The notes: generated by a model not told the origin, from the letters alone. A DNA stretch of 36,149 bases from Aquibacillus albus (GCF_016908325.1 NZ_JAFBDR010000035.1:1-36149), one strand, 5' to 3'; positions 15,793 to 26,316 are shown, counted from the first letter of the stretch. Program-made: numbers and translations.

Positions 15793-16881
15793 TCATTTTT
15801 GCTTACTAGTAGCATTTAATAGACTAAATTTGTCCCTATACAACAAATACAACGGTTGAAATCTATATCTTATAAAGAATAAAATATTATATACTACCAC
15901 TAATAGTGTTGAAGACTTAGTGCCAATAACCAATTTAAACAACTTGTTCAGAAAACCTTTCGGATTCCAGGAGTTTAAATTTTTAATAACTATGGAATTT
16001 TTCATGAAATTTCTTCTAACATATTTTATTTTATCTTTGATACTAAGGTTACTATCTCTTCTATAAAGATTTAATAAACAAACTTTTATACAATTACAAT
16101 ATTCATTAAGCAACCAATTTGTATGTTTTTGGGTACTTAATTCAAAATGTTTAAATAAATAGTAAAGAGCTTTATTTCTCTTCTCCATTATCTCGAAAAT
16201 ATCTTTATGATATTTTCTGACTATGCTTGTTTCATCTCTATTCATATAATGATAATAGGCCTTATCTATTAAGCTTACAGACTCAGCATGTATAAAAGAT
16301 TCAACATTAAATAGTAAATCTTGAGACGTGGTGGCATATTCCTTGAATACAATATCGTGTTTATTAATAACCTCAGATTTATATAACTTATTCCAAAGAA
16401 CATCAAAATGATTATTTTCGCATAAATAAAAAATATCCATTCCTATAGTATTTTTGTTATAGGACAATGTATCTTTACCCAAAGTTTGAGTGACTGTTTT
16501 ATTAGTTTTCGTATATTCCGTAACCCTTCCTGAAACTACAATATCAAGATTAAAACTGACAGCTCGTTCATATAACTCAATTAACATATTTTTATCAATA
16601 TAATCATCAGCGTCAATAAAACTAATATATTGACCCTTAGCCATTCGTAAACCTAAGTTTCTTGCACTACTAACCCCACCGTTATCTTTGTGGAAAACTC
16701 TTATCCGATTATCTTTTTGTTCATATTGTTCAGCAACAGCTCCCGAATTATCAAAACTTCCGTCATTTACAAGGATAATTTCTATTTGATTCAATGTTTG
16801 ACTAATAACACTCTCTAAACATTTGGTTAGGTATTTTTCTGCATTATATATTGGAATAATGACACTTACTTTTATGCTCAA
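15793..16881 (-). CDS. Family 2 glycosyltransferase
   Basis: This 362-residue GT-A enzyme has the N-terminal signature VSVIIPIYNAEKYLTKCLES, VNDGSFDNSG and the metal/nucleotide-binding ISFIDADDYID, all typical of GT2. The C-terminal region is basic and hydrophobic and probably membrane-associated. Its TTG start (16881) overlaps the stop of the upstream glycosyltransferase as TTGA, with GAGG 9 nt upstream, so the two are translationally coupled. It adds one sugar to the repeat unit; specificity cannot be assigned by eye. Confidence 0.88.
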   Translation of the reverse strand: MSIKVSVIIPIYNAEKYLTKCLESVISQTLNQIEIILVNDGSFDNSGAVAEQYEQKDNRIRVFHKDNGGVSSARNLGLRMAKGQYISFIDADDYIDKNMLIELYERAVSFNLDIVVSGRVTEYTKTNKTVTQTLGKDTLSYNKNTIGMDIFYLCENNHFDVLWNKLYKSEVINKHDIVFKEYATTSQDLLFNVESFIHAESVSLIDKAYYHYMNRDETSIVRKYHKDIFEIMEKRNKALYYLFKHFELSTQKHTNWLLNEYCNCIKVCLLNLYRRDSNLSIKDKIKYVRRNFMKNSIVIKNLNSWNPKGFLNKLFKLVIGTKSSTLLVVVYNILFFIRYRFQPLYLLYRDKFSLLNATSKQK

Positions 16882-18002
16882 ATGTATCTAACCTCTTCCT
16901 TATTTAGAATTTCGGAAAATATATCTATGTGTCTTCTTGCCATATTCTCTACAGTATAATCTTTTATTTTTTCTAAGCTAGAAATACTCATATTTTTAGT
17001 TAGAACATCATTTTCTAGTACATACTTTATTCTTTCAATTAGTTCAGTATAATTGTCTACTTGAACTATAAAACCATTCTCGTTGTCTCTTACTAACTCT
17101 AATCCTGCAATACATTTATTTGTTGAAACGATTGGCAGACCAATTGCCATTGCTTCATTTATAACTAATCCCCATATATCTTCACGAGTTGGTAAAACAA
17201 AGACGTCTGAAGCCCTATAATATTTTGTTAATTCATTAAAGTTTATAAAGTCTAGAACTCTTACATTATTAATTGACAAGTTATTTAATATTTTTAAATA
17301 CTCATCATTTTTAGGTCCTCCAATTAATACAAGTTCTGTATCATTGGGCATCTCCACCCATGAGCTGATAAGAGTTTCAAATCCTTTTCTATAAATAAAT
17401 TGACCAACAGCTAATACCATTTTACTTGCATTTATGCCCAGTTCTTTACGCATTTCTAATTTTTCTTTATTAGAGACAGGTAAGTAATTAATGTGCTCTT
17501 GTCTAATGGACGTAAACGGATAAATATATATGTTATCGCTTTTTGCCCCATAATGTTCTAAATAACGGTTAGTCTCCACTCCTGTACTCAACCACCAATT
17601 TGCACTACCAATTAAATATCTTTTAATACGTCCAACAAAAAAGCTATCTTCTTTTATAAATCCACCATCCGAGCTAATTATAAAAGGTACACGTAACATT
17701 TTTAGTGTATTAATTGCAAGAATACCCGTTAATGAGCTGTATAAACCAACTATACAAAGATCAAATTCTCTTTTTTTTATCCATTTTACAATTGATGGAC
17801 AAAATGCTGTATCTTTTCCAGTTTTTATACCTTTTAAGAAGATAGCCTCAAAGTTATGATTGGATTTACTAAACCATTGCCTTTTACGATCAGAAGCATT
17901 TTCACGTTCAAATAATACTGTTAAACTACAATATTTTCCAATCTCATTAAAAAATTCCATCCTGTATGGGGATGGAATATTAGTTATAAAAAGTATTTTC
18001 AA
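16878..18002 (-). CDS. Family 4 glycosyltransferase (GT-B)
   Basis: This is a 374-residue GT-B enzyme starting MKILFITNIPSPYRMEFF, with the C-terminal domain carrying VLAVGQFIYRKGFETLI and the E-x7-E motif in REDIWGLVINEAMAIGLPIV. It is a retaining transferase that probably acts on lipid-linked intermediates. The start is TTG at 18002 with AGAGGTGA 7 nt upstream. An IS3-like remnant lies immediately upstream (18054-18356), so an insertion and decay event has occurred inside this operon without breaking the gene. Confidence 0.87.
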   Translation of the reverse strand: MKILFITNIPSPYRMEFFNEIGKYCSLTVLFERENASDRKRQWFSKSNHNFEAIFLKGIKTGKDTAFCPSIVKWIKKREFDLCIVGLYSSLTGILAINTLKMLRVPFIISSDGGFIKEDSFFVGRIKRYLIGSANWWLSTGVETNRYLEHYGAKSDNIYIYPFTSIRQEHINYLPVSNKEKLEMRKELGINASKMVLAVGQFIYRKGFETLISSWVEMPNDTELVLIGGPKNDEYLKILNNLSINNVRVLDFINFNELTKYYRASDVFVLPTREDIWGLVINEAMAIGLPIVSTNKCIAGLELVRDNENGFIVQVDNYTELIERIKYVLENDVLTKNMSISSLEKIKDYTVENMARRHIDIFSEILNKEEVRYI

Positions 18003-18053
18003 TTTTAAGTCACCTCTAGTTTATAACATTCATTTGATTCTAGTATAGTCTCA

Positions 18054-18356
18054 TGGACACAACTTAGTTAAGTTTCTATGGATTGGTTACACTATATAGA
18101 AGAAAGGTTGTGTCCCTATGGGAAACAACATACGGGCAAAAAATACAATGAATATTTCAAAAAAATGATTGTTGACCTTTATAATTCTGGAAGTTCAGCT
18201 AAAGACAGCTAGACTAATTTTTAGTCCTTACATTTCATACCGTTAGCATTTATAGTAAAACAGTTCGTGCGAGGCTTCATTTCAAGTCTCCTAATTTTAA
18301 GATTTATTCAGCTAGAAAATTAGTTTTTTTGTGTCATAAATATTGACCTAGATCCA
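18054..18356 (+). pseudogene. Decayed IS3-family element with orfA fragment
   Basis: On the plus strand an ATG at 18118 opens the start of an orfA-like product, and a shift into another frame at about 18138 gives KKYNEYFKKMIVDLYNSGSS before a stop at 18210-18212. That stretch matches the N-terminus of IS3-family OrfA HTH proteins. The left flank has TGGACACAAC and the right flank TTTTGTGTCATAAATATTG, which look like degraded terminal repeats. No orfB of useful length remains. The remnant occupies the 365-bp gap between two glycosyltransferase genes in the opposite orientation. Confidence 0.7.
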
Positions 18357-18367
18357 ATTTTATTAAA

Positions 18368-19609
18368 CTAAACTGATTTAATTATGTCTCTGTATTTATT
18401 AATAGAAATTTCTTTCCTTAAGTGTCGCTCTAAGTAATATCTTCCATTCTTTCCAAGTACATTGAGTTCATTTTTATCCATATTATAGAATTTTAAAATA
18501 AGAGTTTTTATTTCCTCATAATTTTGCGGTTCAACAACGAATCCACACTGACTCTTATTTATAAGCCTTTCAGCTTCACTACCATTTTCAAGTACACCTA
18601 AAATTGGCTTACCTACTGCCATTACTCCATATATCTTACTAGGAACAGAAATCCCTTTTATACCTTTTTGATTTACAACTAAATGTATGTCTGCAATATT
18701 TAAAGAATATTTTATAAATTCTCTAGCTTGATAAGGTAAAAAAAGAACATTTTCAAGCCCATTATCATTGACAAATGTTAGAAGTTGACTTTTTATTGCA
18801 CCCTCACCGATAAATACAAACATTATGTTTGAATAAGTACTAAATTCTTTAGTTATCTTAATTATATTTTCTAAATCGTAATACAGCCCTAAGTTTCCAG
18901 AATACATTACTATAAACTTGTTATTAAGTTTATAGTAATTTTTAAATTTTTTAATTACCTCATCATCATTACTTAAAGGTATAACAACTTTTTCATCAAT
19001 CCAATTATTTATTACTGAATATGATGGTTTGTACCTTCCTTTAAACCTTTTAAGTAAGGTTTCGACCATATCTTCTCCTACAAGAACAATTTCATTTGCA
19101 AGTCTACAGTTTAGATTGTCAAGAAATCTTGCAAATCTTAAAATAAGTTTGTTACTTAAAAAGTTGATGATAGAAGCCTGTTCTGGATTAAAATCTTGAA
19201 TGTTATATATATGCTTTGCTTTTAAAATGAATTTTCCGATTGTCCCAATTAATCCTCCTAAAATTGGAGGTTGAGAGATTGTATAAATAACATCAACATC
19301 TTTTTGTCTTATTAACATTAATATTGAAAGCAAAAAGTAAGTGGTAATATATTTTAATCGGCTAATTTTTTTGTTCTTATTTACACTTGGTAACTTGACT
19401 GAAATAACTTTTATATTTTGATAAAATTTAACGCTAATTTTTTTTGTATGATAATTATCTTCCCCTGCGTACCCTGGTTGAGCAGCTATCACTGTTATTT
19501 CATATTCATATTGAAGTTCTGAACAGAGATCAGTCATGAGTTGCCCAGTAGAAGCCAAATCAGGATAAAAATAATTAATTACAAATACAATTCTTTTCTT
19601 ATTTTTCAT
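18368..19609 (-). CDS. Family 4 glycosyltransferase, WbuB-like
   Basis: This 413-residue GT-B enzyme has the N-terminal VFVINYFYPDLASTGQLM and NIQDFNPEQA blocks and the C-terminal VMYSGNLGLYYDLENII and SVPSKIYGVMAVGKPILG blocks, typical of the WbuB/WcaI-like subgroup. Members of this subgroup often transfer fucose-type or N-acetylated fucosamine sugars. With gmd and fcl nearby, fucose is a plausible donor, but this is inference. It starts at ATG 19609 after a GGTAGG site and follows the next glycosyltransferase by 14 bp. Confidence 0.85.
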   Translation of the reverse strand: MKNKKRIVFVINYFYPDLASTGQLMTDLCSELQYEYEITVIAAQPGYAGEDNYHTKKISVKFYQNIKVISVKLPSVNKNKKISRLKYITTYFLLSILMLIRQKDVDVIYTISQPPILGGLIGTIGKFILKAKHIYNIQDFNPEQASIINFLSNKLILRFARFLDNLNCRLANEIVLVGEDMVETLLKRFKGRYKPSYSVINNWIDEKVVIPLSNDDEVIKKFKNYYKLNNKFIVMYSGNLGLYYDLENIIKITKEFSTYSNIMFVFIGEGAIKSQLLTFVNDNGLENVLFLPYQAREFIKYSLNIADIHLVVNQKGIKGISVPSKIYGVMAVGKPILGVLENGSEAERLINKSQCGFVVEPQNYEEIKTLILKFYNMDKNELNVLGKNGRYYLERHLRKEISINKYRDIIKSV

Positions 19610-19623
19610 TTTACCTACCCATT

Positions 19624-20748
19624 CTATATTATTTTCTCCATATTTTTTCCACTATGATATTCTGCTGTAAAACTCTTCTCAATGACCTCTATATAATTAA
19701 GATAACTTGATGTTTGAGATGGTTCATATGAGTCTATTTGCTTTTTTTCTTCATTGATATGAGAAATAAAACTGTTAATCGATAATTCTATAGACTGTAT
19801 AGAAAGCGGGTTGAAATAATATGCTTTAGCCTTACAAACATCTCTTGCATATTCCCTGTCTGCAACAATTCTTGGTAATCCTAGTTGTTCTGCTTCAAGG
19901 AGTGGAAGTCCTAGTGTTTCAGTTAGTGAAGGAAAAACTAAAGCATCCATTAATTTGTAGAGGTTGTACATGTGATTATAATCAACTTTACCTATATATT
20001 TAATCGAATCCGTATCTGGTCCATCAATCGTTAAATATAGAGTAATTCTTCGTGAATTAGAACATTTTTTATTGTGCTCTTCAACAGACTTAATAAGTCG
20101 TCGATTATTTTTATATCGATCACGGTTTGTAGGATATATTAGTTTTATATTCTTATCAGACGCAATTTTCTTAAACCAGGCATTATTTATGTGTTCTTTA
20201 TTAATAATTAATCTGCTATTTGGTCTTACTACCTCTATTCTTCTTTTGAATCCTAATTTTTCAATAGATTTTTTCATCCAATGCGTTTGGACGATTATAT
20301 TATCAATAGATTTGCATTGTAACTTCAACAAATTCCTAAGTAAAACCCTATATTTAAAATAAATTTTGTAATCTATGTCTCCAAGTCTTAGATTTTCAAA
20401 GGGGAGAGGAGAATGTATTAGGACAACCTGTTTATATCGCCCCTTTTTTATGGAAGTGTTTTGTAGAGAAAGATAGACGTCATATCCCTCTTTAATCATG
20501 ATCTCAGGTATAAAGACCCTCTCATAGTAATATTTGTGAAAAAAACTTTTCTTTGGAAGACAATCATATTTTACCACCAAATTATCACTGTTATAGTACT
20601 CCAATTCTTTTTTTGAAACTAAAACGTATAAGTGAATGTTTTTATCTTTTAAATATTGATTATTTTCCACCATGTCCCTTAAAAAATCTTGAGTAAGTGA
20701 GAGAGGTCCTCGATCATCATTTGCTGTTGCATTTACAAATATTTTCAA
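19624..20748 (-). CDS. Family 4 glycosyltransferase
   Basis: This 374-residue protein has the C-terminal GT4 signature DALVFPSLTETLGLPLLEAE (E-x7-E) and IYPTNRDRYKNNRRLI at the donor site. The N-terminus, MKIFVNATANDDRGPLSLTQ, is of the type that binds an acceptor sugar-lipid. The start is TTG at 20748 with AGGAGG 8 nt upstream. It follows wzy by 13 bp. It is one of five transferases after the initiating enzyme, consistent with a repeat unit of about five or six sugars. Confidence 0.85.
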   Translation of the reverse strand: MKIFVNATANDDRGPLSLTQDFLRDMVENNQYLKDKNIHLYVLVSKKELEYYNSDNLVVKYDCLPKKSFFHKYYYERVFIPEIMIKEGYDVYLSLQNTSIKKGRYKQVVLIHSPLPFENLRLGDIDYKIYFKYRVLLRNLLKLQCKSIDNIIVQTHWMKKSIEKLGFKRRIEVVRPNSRLIINKEHINNAWFKKIASDKNIKLIYPTNRDRYKNNRRLIKSVEEHNKKCSNSRRITLYLTIDGPDTDSIKYIGKVDYNHMYNLYKLMDALVFPSLTETLGLPLLEAEQLGLPRIVADREYARDVCKAKAYYFNPLSIQSIELSINSFISHINEEKKQIDSYEPSQTSSYLNYIEVIEKSFTAEYHSGKNMEKII

Positions 20749-20761
20749 TTCCTAACCTCCT

Positions 20762-21961
20762 TTACAGTACTTTTTCAACTAGACTTGACTGCTTTCTCAG
20801 ATTCTTCACTTGCAAAAGCAACCCCATTACTAACCATAAAAGAAAATAAGAGGTTCCTGGACCAAATGGTGCAAACGGCTCTCCAAGTGACATTATCAAC
20901 GCTCCTACTAATAATGCATAAATTAAATGGTTATATTTTAGGTTAACAGTATAGTTTTTTAGTAACAAGAAGATAAACAAGATTAATATAATAAAGTAAA
21001 AAATACCACCATAAAACAAAGTCCTTAACCACATATTGTGTACTCCTGCTTTAGATATAGGGTCATTAATAATATGTTCTACTCGAAAACTTGTACCAAA
21101 TAAGGGATTTTTCATAAAATTTTCATACGCAACTTTAATACTAATTAATCTCCCGCTAGTTAAGTTGTCAGTGAAATTACTGTAATTAGCATACTGTATA
21201 TAATCAAACCTAAACAATAAACTTATAAGGTTATTAAACCATTCACTATAGGCCGTAAATACTATGATTAAGCAGAACATAGAAAGATTTATTATAATCC
21301 CAATTAAACTATTCCATATCCTATTCATTTTAATTAAAAGTAAGAGCAATCCTGATACTAAGAAAGATAGAATTGCAGTTCTAGATTGTATAACTATTAA
21401 TGAGATAGCCCCTATAAATAAGAAGATAAGACTATATATATTAAATCTATAATAAAAAAGTCTATAAATGATATAGATTAATGAAACTAATAAAAGTGGA
21501 GAAAAACTATTCTTTTCTGGATAAAAATAAATTCCAGTATTTAAAACAGCTTCAATTAAATTCCCATTATAATAAAAAGCAATAATACCTACTGAAAGTA
21601 TTATTGTTATAATACTATGATGGTAGATAATACTATGCATTCTTCTTTCCTCAATATTATTAGAGAAAAATAATAAGAATACGAAAAAAGAAATAACTAT
21701 AGACCTTATCTCCGAAAATGAAATATTATTATATATAATAAAATAAATTAAATGGAAACCCATTAATATTATTAGAATAAATATAATAGGAATGTTATTA
21801 AATAATATTCTAAAGTATTCTTTTATATTTAGTAGAATAAGAATAAATATTATTCCATAGATAATATAATTGCTTGAGTAACTAATAATAGGCGAATAAG
21901 AAAATAATATTGCACATCCTAATAAATATAAAAAGAATATCCTAATCATGTATATACTCAT
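20762..21961 (-). CDS. wzy: O-antigen/capsule polymerase (Wzy-like)
   Basis: This 399-residue polytopic protein is almost wholly hydrophobic, with about 10-12 segments and a larger non-membrane loop around residues 255-300 containing SGRLISIKVAYENFMKNPLF, a layout seen in the Wzy/O-antigen ligase family. It would polymerise flipped repeat units at the outer membrane face. Codon use is very AT-rich, which is usual for wzy. The start ATG at 21961 has a weak AAGGG site about 13 nt upstream; a second ATG four codons in is possible. Confidence 0.83.
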   Translation of the reverse strand: MSIYMIRIFFLYLLGCAILFSYSPIISYSSNYIIYGIIFILILLNIKEYFRILFNNIPIIFILIILMGFHLIYFIIYNNISFSEIRSIVISFFVFLLFFSNNIEERRMHSIIYHHSIITIILSVGIIAFYYNGNLIEAVLNTGIYFYPEKNSFSPLLLVSLIYIIYRLFYYRFNIYSLIFLFIGAISLIVIQSRTAILSFLVSGLLLLLIKMNRIWNSLIGIIINLSMFCLIIVFTAYSEWFNNLISLLFRFDYIQYANYSNFTDNLTSGRLISIKVAYENFMKNPLFGTSFRVEHIINDPISKAGVHNMWLRTLFYGGIFYFIILILFIFLLLKNYTVNLKYNHLIYALLVGALIMSLGEPFAPFGPGTSYFLLWLVMGLLLQVKNLRKQSSLVEKVL

Positions 21962-22024
21962 ATATTTTAAGTCCCTTTTTAAATTTAAAAATTCACTAGT
22001 GAATTTCTATTAATTTATTACCTA

Positions 22025-22999
22025 CTAATTAAACTGCAAGGATCTCCTCAACTTACCTAAATCTGAATCAACCATCATCTTTACTAATTGCTCAAAATCA
22101 ACCTCTAACTCCCAATTTAATTTTTTTATTGCCTTGGAACAATCCCCTAACAATAAATCAACCTCTGCGGGCCTTGTGAAATTTTCATCTATTACTACAT
22201 ATTGCTTCCAGTCCAGACCAACATGTTCAAAAGCAATTTCGACTAGCTCTCTTACTGTATGCGTTTCACCTGTAGAAATAACATAATCGTCTGGGTCATC
22301 TTGCTGTAACATTAACCACATTGCTTTAACATAATCTCCTGCAAAACCCCAATCCCTTTTTGCATCTAAGTTACCTAATCTTAACTCATTTAATATACCC
22401 ATTTTTATTCTAGCAACACCATCAGTTACTTTTCGAGTAACAAATTCCAACCCTCTTCTTGGAGATTCATGATTAAACAGAATACCTGAGCAGGCAAACA
22501 TATTATAGCTCTCCCTATAATTAACTGTAATCCAGTGACCATACACTTTAGCTACCCCATACGGACTACGAGGATAAAAAGGGGTTGTCTCCTTCTGAGG
22601 AGTTTCAACTACCTTACCAAACATTTCAGAACTAGATGCTTGGTAGAATCGAACATCTGGCTTTATAAGCCTAGCAGCCTCCAACATATTGATTACACCC
22701 AATGCGGTAATATTGCTGGTTGCAATTGGCTGTGGCCAAGAGGTTGCTACAAAAGACTGTGCTGCAAGATTATAGATTTCATCTGGTTTAGACATCCTTA
22801 TGGCTTCTATCAATGATGCTAGGTCTGTCAAATCACCTTCTATCCATACTATTCGGTCTTTAATATGCTCAACATTCTCATAATTTGGAGTACTTGTTCT
22901 CCTACGTAGTCCATATACTTCATATCCCTTAGAAAGCAGTAATTCGGCCAAATATGAACCATCTTGTCCTGTTACTCCTGTAACTAATGCTCTTTTCAT
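22025..22999 (-). CDS. gmd: GDP-mannose 4,6-dehydratase
   Basis: This short-chain dehydrogenase of 324 residues has the NADP-binding [16 protein letters not shown] at residues 7-22, a QASSSEMFG block and the catalytic Tyr147-x3-Lys151 in [10 protein letters not shown]. The RRRTSTPN stretch after beta2 is typical of Gmd. It converts GDP-D-mannose to GDP-4-keto-6-deoxy-mannose in the cytoplasm. GGGGAG lies 7 nt before the ATG at 22999. The next gene in the pathway, fcl, is immediately upstream (11 bp), and manC is in the same operon, so the GDP-L-fucose route from mannose-1-phosphate is complete here. Confidence 0.95.
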   Translation of the reverse strand: MKRALVTGVTGQDGSYLAELLLSKGYEVYGLRRRTSTPNYENVEHIKDRIVWIEGDLTDLASLIEAIRMSKPDEIYNLAAQSFVATSWPQPIATSNITALGVINMLEAARLIKPDVRFYQASSSEMFGKVVETPQKETTPFYPRSPYGVAKVYGHWITVNYRESYNMFACSGILFNHESPRRGLEFVTRKVTDGVARIKMGILNELRLGNLDAKRDWGFAGDYVKAMWLMLQQDDPDDYVISTGETHTVRELVEIAFEHVGLDWKQYVVIDENFTRPAEVDLLLGDCSKAIKKLNWELEVDFEQLVKMMVDSDLGKLRRSLQFN

Positions 23000-23010
23000 A
23001 AGAATCTCCC

Positions 23011-23961
23011 CTATTTAGCAACAGTTGTTGCTTTATCAAAATTATTTTTGAACCATAAATAAGACTTATATAATCCTTCATCAAGTGATGTCTTCGCTTC
23101 CCACCCTAAGTTCTTTAATTTTGTTACGTCTACAAGTTTTCTAGGGGTTCCGTCTGGCTTAGAAGTATTAAAAACAATATCACCTTCATACCCAATAATA
23201 CTCTTTACTTTTTCAGCTAGTTCTTTAATCGATATATCCATTCCAACACCTATATTTACAATCTCATTACCTGAATAGGTTTTCATCAAATAAATAACTG
23301 CATCAGCTAAGTCATCTGAGAATAAAAACTCTCTTCTTGGCAAACCTGTTCCCCATACCTCAACTCTAGGTTTATCTAATATTTTTGCTTCATGAAATTT
23401 CCTTATTAGAGCTGGTAAAACATGTGATTTCTCTAAATCGTAATTGTCATTTACCCCATAAAGATTAGTCGGCATTACGGATATATAATTAGTTCCATAC
23501 TGACGATTGTAAGATTTACACATTTTAATACCAGCAATTTTTGCAATTGCATATGGTTCATTGGTTGCCTCAAGCTCCCCAGTTAACAGATATTCTTCTT
23601 TCAATGGTTGAGGGGCAAGCTTTGGATAAATACATGTGCTACCTAAAAAAAGAAGCTTTTCTACATGGTTCTGGTAGGAAGCTTCAATAACATTTGTTTG
23701 TATTAATATATTGTCTCGTATAAAATCTGCTGGGTATGCATTATTGGCAACAATTCCTCCAACTTTTGCTGCAGCCAAAAAAACATACTCAGGTTTTTCA
23801 ACTTCAAAAAATTCATCTACTTGTTGCTTATTTGTTAAATCTAATTCCTTACTGGTTCTATAGACAATATTTTTATAACCTTTTTCCTTAAGCTTTCTGA
23901 TAATAGCTGATCCGACTAAACCTTTATGACCTGCCACATAGATTTTTTTATCAAAATTCAT
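23011..23961 (-). CDS. fcl: GDP-L-fucose synthase (epimerase/reductase)
   Basis: This 316-residue protein has the nucleotide-binding [10 protein letters not shown] at 11-20, Ser108 in LGSTCIYPK and the Tyr137-x3-Lys141 pair in PYAIAKIAG, matching GDP-fucose synthase (Fcl/WcaG). It epimerises C3 and C5 of the keto intermediate from Gmd and reduces it to GDP-L-fucose. GGTGG lies 8 nt before the start at 23961. It is followed by gmd after 11 bp and is separated from ugd upstream by a 296-bp gap. Confidence 0.95.
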   Translation of the reverse strand: MNFDKKIYVAGHKGLVGSAIIRKLKEKGYKNIVYRTSKELDLTNKQQVDEFFEVEKPEYVFLAAAKVGGIVANNAYPADFIRDNILIQTNVIEASYQNHVEKLLFLGSTCIYPKLAPQPLKEEYLLTGELEATNEPYAIAKIAGIKMCKSYNRQYGTNYISVMPTNLYGVNDNYDLEKSHVLPALIRKFHEAKILDKPRVEVWGTGLPRREFLFSDDLADAVIYLMKTYSGNEIVNIGVGMDISIKELAEKVKSIIGYEGDIVFNTSKPDGTPRKLVDVTKLKNLGWEAKTSLDEGLYKSYLWFKNNFDKATTVAK

Positions 23962-24257
23962 TTATAATTCCACCTTTTTAAACAACCTTATACTCAATCA
24001 AATCCTTGAACTTTAATAAAGAATTAGGATTACTAGATAGATTACCATTTTGAATTGAGAATTACCCATCTCTTAATTCAGTAAAATTGTTCCATTATAA
24101 CTTTCCCGAAACTATATATAATTCAACTCAGTATTTTTATATCTTACCTAAGGTTTAAAAGTTATCTAGGTCATACTAAACTTCTATTCATATTCAATAA
24201 TTTTTTTGAATTGCCTTCAGTTTATACCTTATTGACTGCTTTCACTTTTATATAAGA
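23962..24257 (-). other. Gap between ugd and fcl, no gene seen
   Basis: This 296-bp stretch is AT-rich and holds no ORF I can support. It contains only weak inverted repeats (around 24049-24083) and a plus-strand TATAACTTT that partly resembles the shared promoter motif. It may contain a secondary promoter or a processing site for the downstream fcl-to-11943 genes, but I cannot point to a convincing one. Confidence 0.5.
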
Positions 24258-25577
24258 CTAAAGAAATACTTTTCTTCTAAGAACGGAAGGGCGGCCAACG
24301 GAATGGTACTCTACATTATACTTTTGTATTTCTCCCAGCTTAAAGCAATTTCTACCATCAATTACGATTGGGTCATTCATTAACAGGAAGACCTTTGGAT
24401 CTAAATTTTTTACCTGATTCCATTCTGTTAAGATAAGTACCACATCACTGCCTCCTAATGCTTCCTCAATTGCATCTACATATTTTATCTCTTCTCGTAA
24501 AATATGTTTCGCATTATGAGCTGCAACTGGATCCCAAGCTACAACCTCTGCTCCATTCTCAACAAGGTATTCAGTGACAACAATTGATGCTGCTTCTCGC
24601 ATATCATCAGTATCTGGTTTAAATGCTAAGCCTAGAACTGCAACTTTCTTTCCATGAATAGACATAAAAAGATCATGTAACTTATCTAAAATCAGTCTCT
24701 GTTGTTTTTTATTTACTTCAACTACGCCTTTAAGTAGTTCAAAGTCATAATGGACATTTCCAGCAATTTGTATGAGTGCCTTCGTATCCTTCGGAAAACA
24801 AGAACCACCATATCCAATACCAGCATTTAAAAATTGATTTCCAATTCGTTTATCAAGTCCCATTCCAGTCGCAACTTCCTCAACATTGGCGCCAACTCGT
24901 TCGCAAATATTAGAAATTTCATTAATAAAACTGATCTTTGTTGCTAAGAAGGCATTGGACGCATATTTAATCATCTCAGCACTTCTTATGTCTGTCTTAT
25001 ATACTGGAACTCCAAATGGCTTATTAATCTCTTCAATGATAGTAGAAGCTTCATCGCTATCAGCTCCTATCACGATTCGATCACCCTGAAAGGAATCACG
25101 TATAGCCGAACCTTCTTTTAAAAATTCTGGATTAGAAACAACTTCAATTTTGACATCCATTTTTAAATGGAAATCAATAATCTGTTTAATCTTATGGTTT
25201 GTACCAACTGGAACTGTACTTTTGGTAACAACGATTGTGTCTTTATTTACGTAGTGTGCAATATCTAATGCAACTTGCTCTACAAAAGCCAAGTTAGCTG
25301 ATCCATCCTCATTCTCTGGTGTACCAACTGCAATGTATATTACATCCGGATTTTTAAACCCCTTTAGAAAATCTGTAGTAAAAAACAAACGATTTTCATC
25401 CATATTATCTAACATCATTTTCTCCAAACCAGGTTCATAAATTGGCGAAATCCCTTTTTTCAACGTTTCAATCTTAGCTTGATCTATATCGATACAAGTT
25501 ACGGTATGTCCAATTTCTGAAAGACTAACACCAGTTACAAGACCAACATAACCAGTGCCTACAACTGAAATTTTCAC
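24258..25577 (-). CDS. ugd: UDP-glucose 6-dehydrogenase
   Basis: This 439-residue enzyme begins with the NAD-binding MKISVVGTGYVGLVTGVSLS and has the catalytic Cys260 in GYGGSCFPKDTKAL. A C-terminal UDP-binding half contains VLGLAFKPDTDDMREA. It oxidises UDP-glucose to UDP-glucuronate with two NAD+. The substrate comes from galU two genes upstream. UDP-glucuronate makes the polymer acidic. The start is GTG at 25577 with GGGGGAA upstream. Tyrosine kinases of the CapB/YwqD type activate Ugd proteins by phosphorylation in Bacillus, and such a kinase is encoded at 28173-28865. Confidence 0.95.
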   Translation of the reverse strand: MKISVVGTGYVGLVTGVSLSEIGHTVTCIDIDQAKIETLKKGISPIYEPGLEKMMLDNMDENRLFFTTDFLKGFKNPDVIYIAVGTPENEDGSANLAFVEQVALDIAHYVNKDTIVVTKSTVPVGTNHKIKQIIDFHLKMDVKIEVVSNPEFLKEGSAIRDSFQGDRIVIGADSDEASTIIEEINKPFGVPVYKTDIRSAEMIKYASNAFLATKISFINEISNICERVGANVEEVATGMGLDKRIGNQFLNAGIGYGGSCFPKDTKALIQIAGNVHYDFELLKGVVEVNKKQQRLILDKLHDLFMSIHGKKVAVLGLAFKPDTDDMREAASIVVTEYLVENGAEVVAWDPVAAHNAKHILREEIKYVDAIEEALGGSDVVLILTEWNQVKNLDPKVFLLMNDPIVIDGRNCFKLGEIQKYNVEYHSVGRPSVLRRKVFL

Positions 25578-25610
25578 TTACATTCCCCCAATCTCAAAGA
25601 ATTAAACACA

Positions 25611-26312
25611 TTAAAAAGCTCCTTTTCTTAAAAAAACTACTAAAAACGTTTGAACCAGTATCTTTACATCTAAATAAAAGGACTGGTTATAAACATAGTA
25701 TAATTCTAAATCAACTCGCTCCGGATAACCCACTTCACTTCGTCCACTGACTTGCCAGTAACCTGTCACTCCTGGTTTTGCTGATAAAAATTCGTACGAC
25801 CTAGAACCATACTCTTTTAACTCTTCCTCAACTATTGGTCTAGGGCCCACTAGACTCATATCCCCTTTTAAAACATTAATTAATTGAGGTAATTCATCTA
25901 AACTTGTTTTTCTTAGAAATCTACCAAGTTTTGTAATCCTTGGATCTTCTTCAGGTTCTAACTTATAATTATTGTCCAAGTACTTTTGATAAAGAACCTG
26001 ATTTTTTTTCAATTTTTCATCAGCGTTTACCACCATTGATCTAAATTTATATATATTGAATAATTGACCGTTTTTACCGTATCTTTGTTGTTTAAAAAGT
26101 AATGGACCTTTCGAATCCCCAAACATATAGAAAACAGAAACAATTAAAAATACCGGAAACGTAAGAAATAAAGCCAACATTGCTACAAAAATGTCCATTG
26201 TTCGCTTTACAAATAGATAAAATTTTGAGACATCCTCAATTTCTCTTACATCAAAACTGCTTTTCGATCTTGACAGGTATGCAGATTTAACTTCTGTACT
26301 AGGTTTACTCAC
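25611..26312 (-). CDS. Initiating undecaprenyl-phosphate sugar-1-phosphate transferase
   Basis: This 233-residue protein of the bacterial sugar transferase family has one hydrophobic segment near 40-65 followed by the membrane-associated catalytic domain with FKQQRYGKNGQLFNIYKFRS, TSLDELPQLINVLKGDMSLV and GPRPIVEEEL. It lacks the long multi-helix N-terminus of WbaP, so it resembles the short PglC/EpsL type. It attaches the first sugar phosphate to undecaprenyl phosphate, committing the lipid carrier to repeat-unit synthesis. The start is GTG at 26312 with GGAAGGTGA upstream. It is 4 bp from the galU stop. Confidence 0.92.
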   Translation of the reverse strand: MSKPSTEVKSAYLSRSKSSFDVREIEDVSKFYLFVKRTMDIFVAMLALFLTFPVFLIVSVFYMFGDSKGPLLFKQQRYGKNGQLFNIYKFRSMVVNADEKLKKNQVLYQKYLDNNYKLEPEEDPRITKLGRFLRKTSLDELPQLINVLKGDMSLVGPRPIVEEELKEYGSRSYEFLSAKPGVTGYWQVSGRSEVGYPERVDLELYYVYNQSFYLDVKILVQTFLVVFLRKGAF

Positions 26313-26316
26313 CTAA

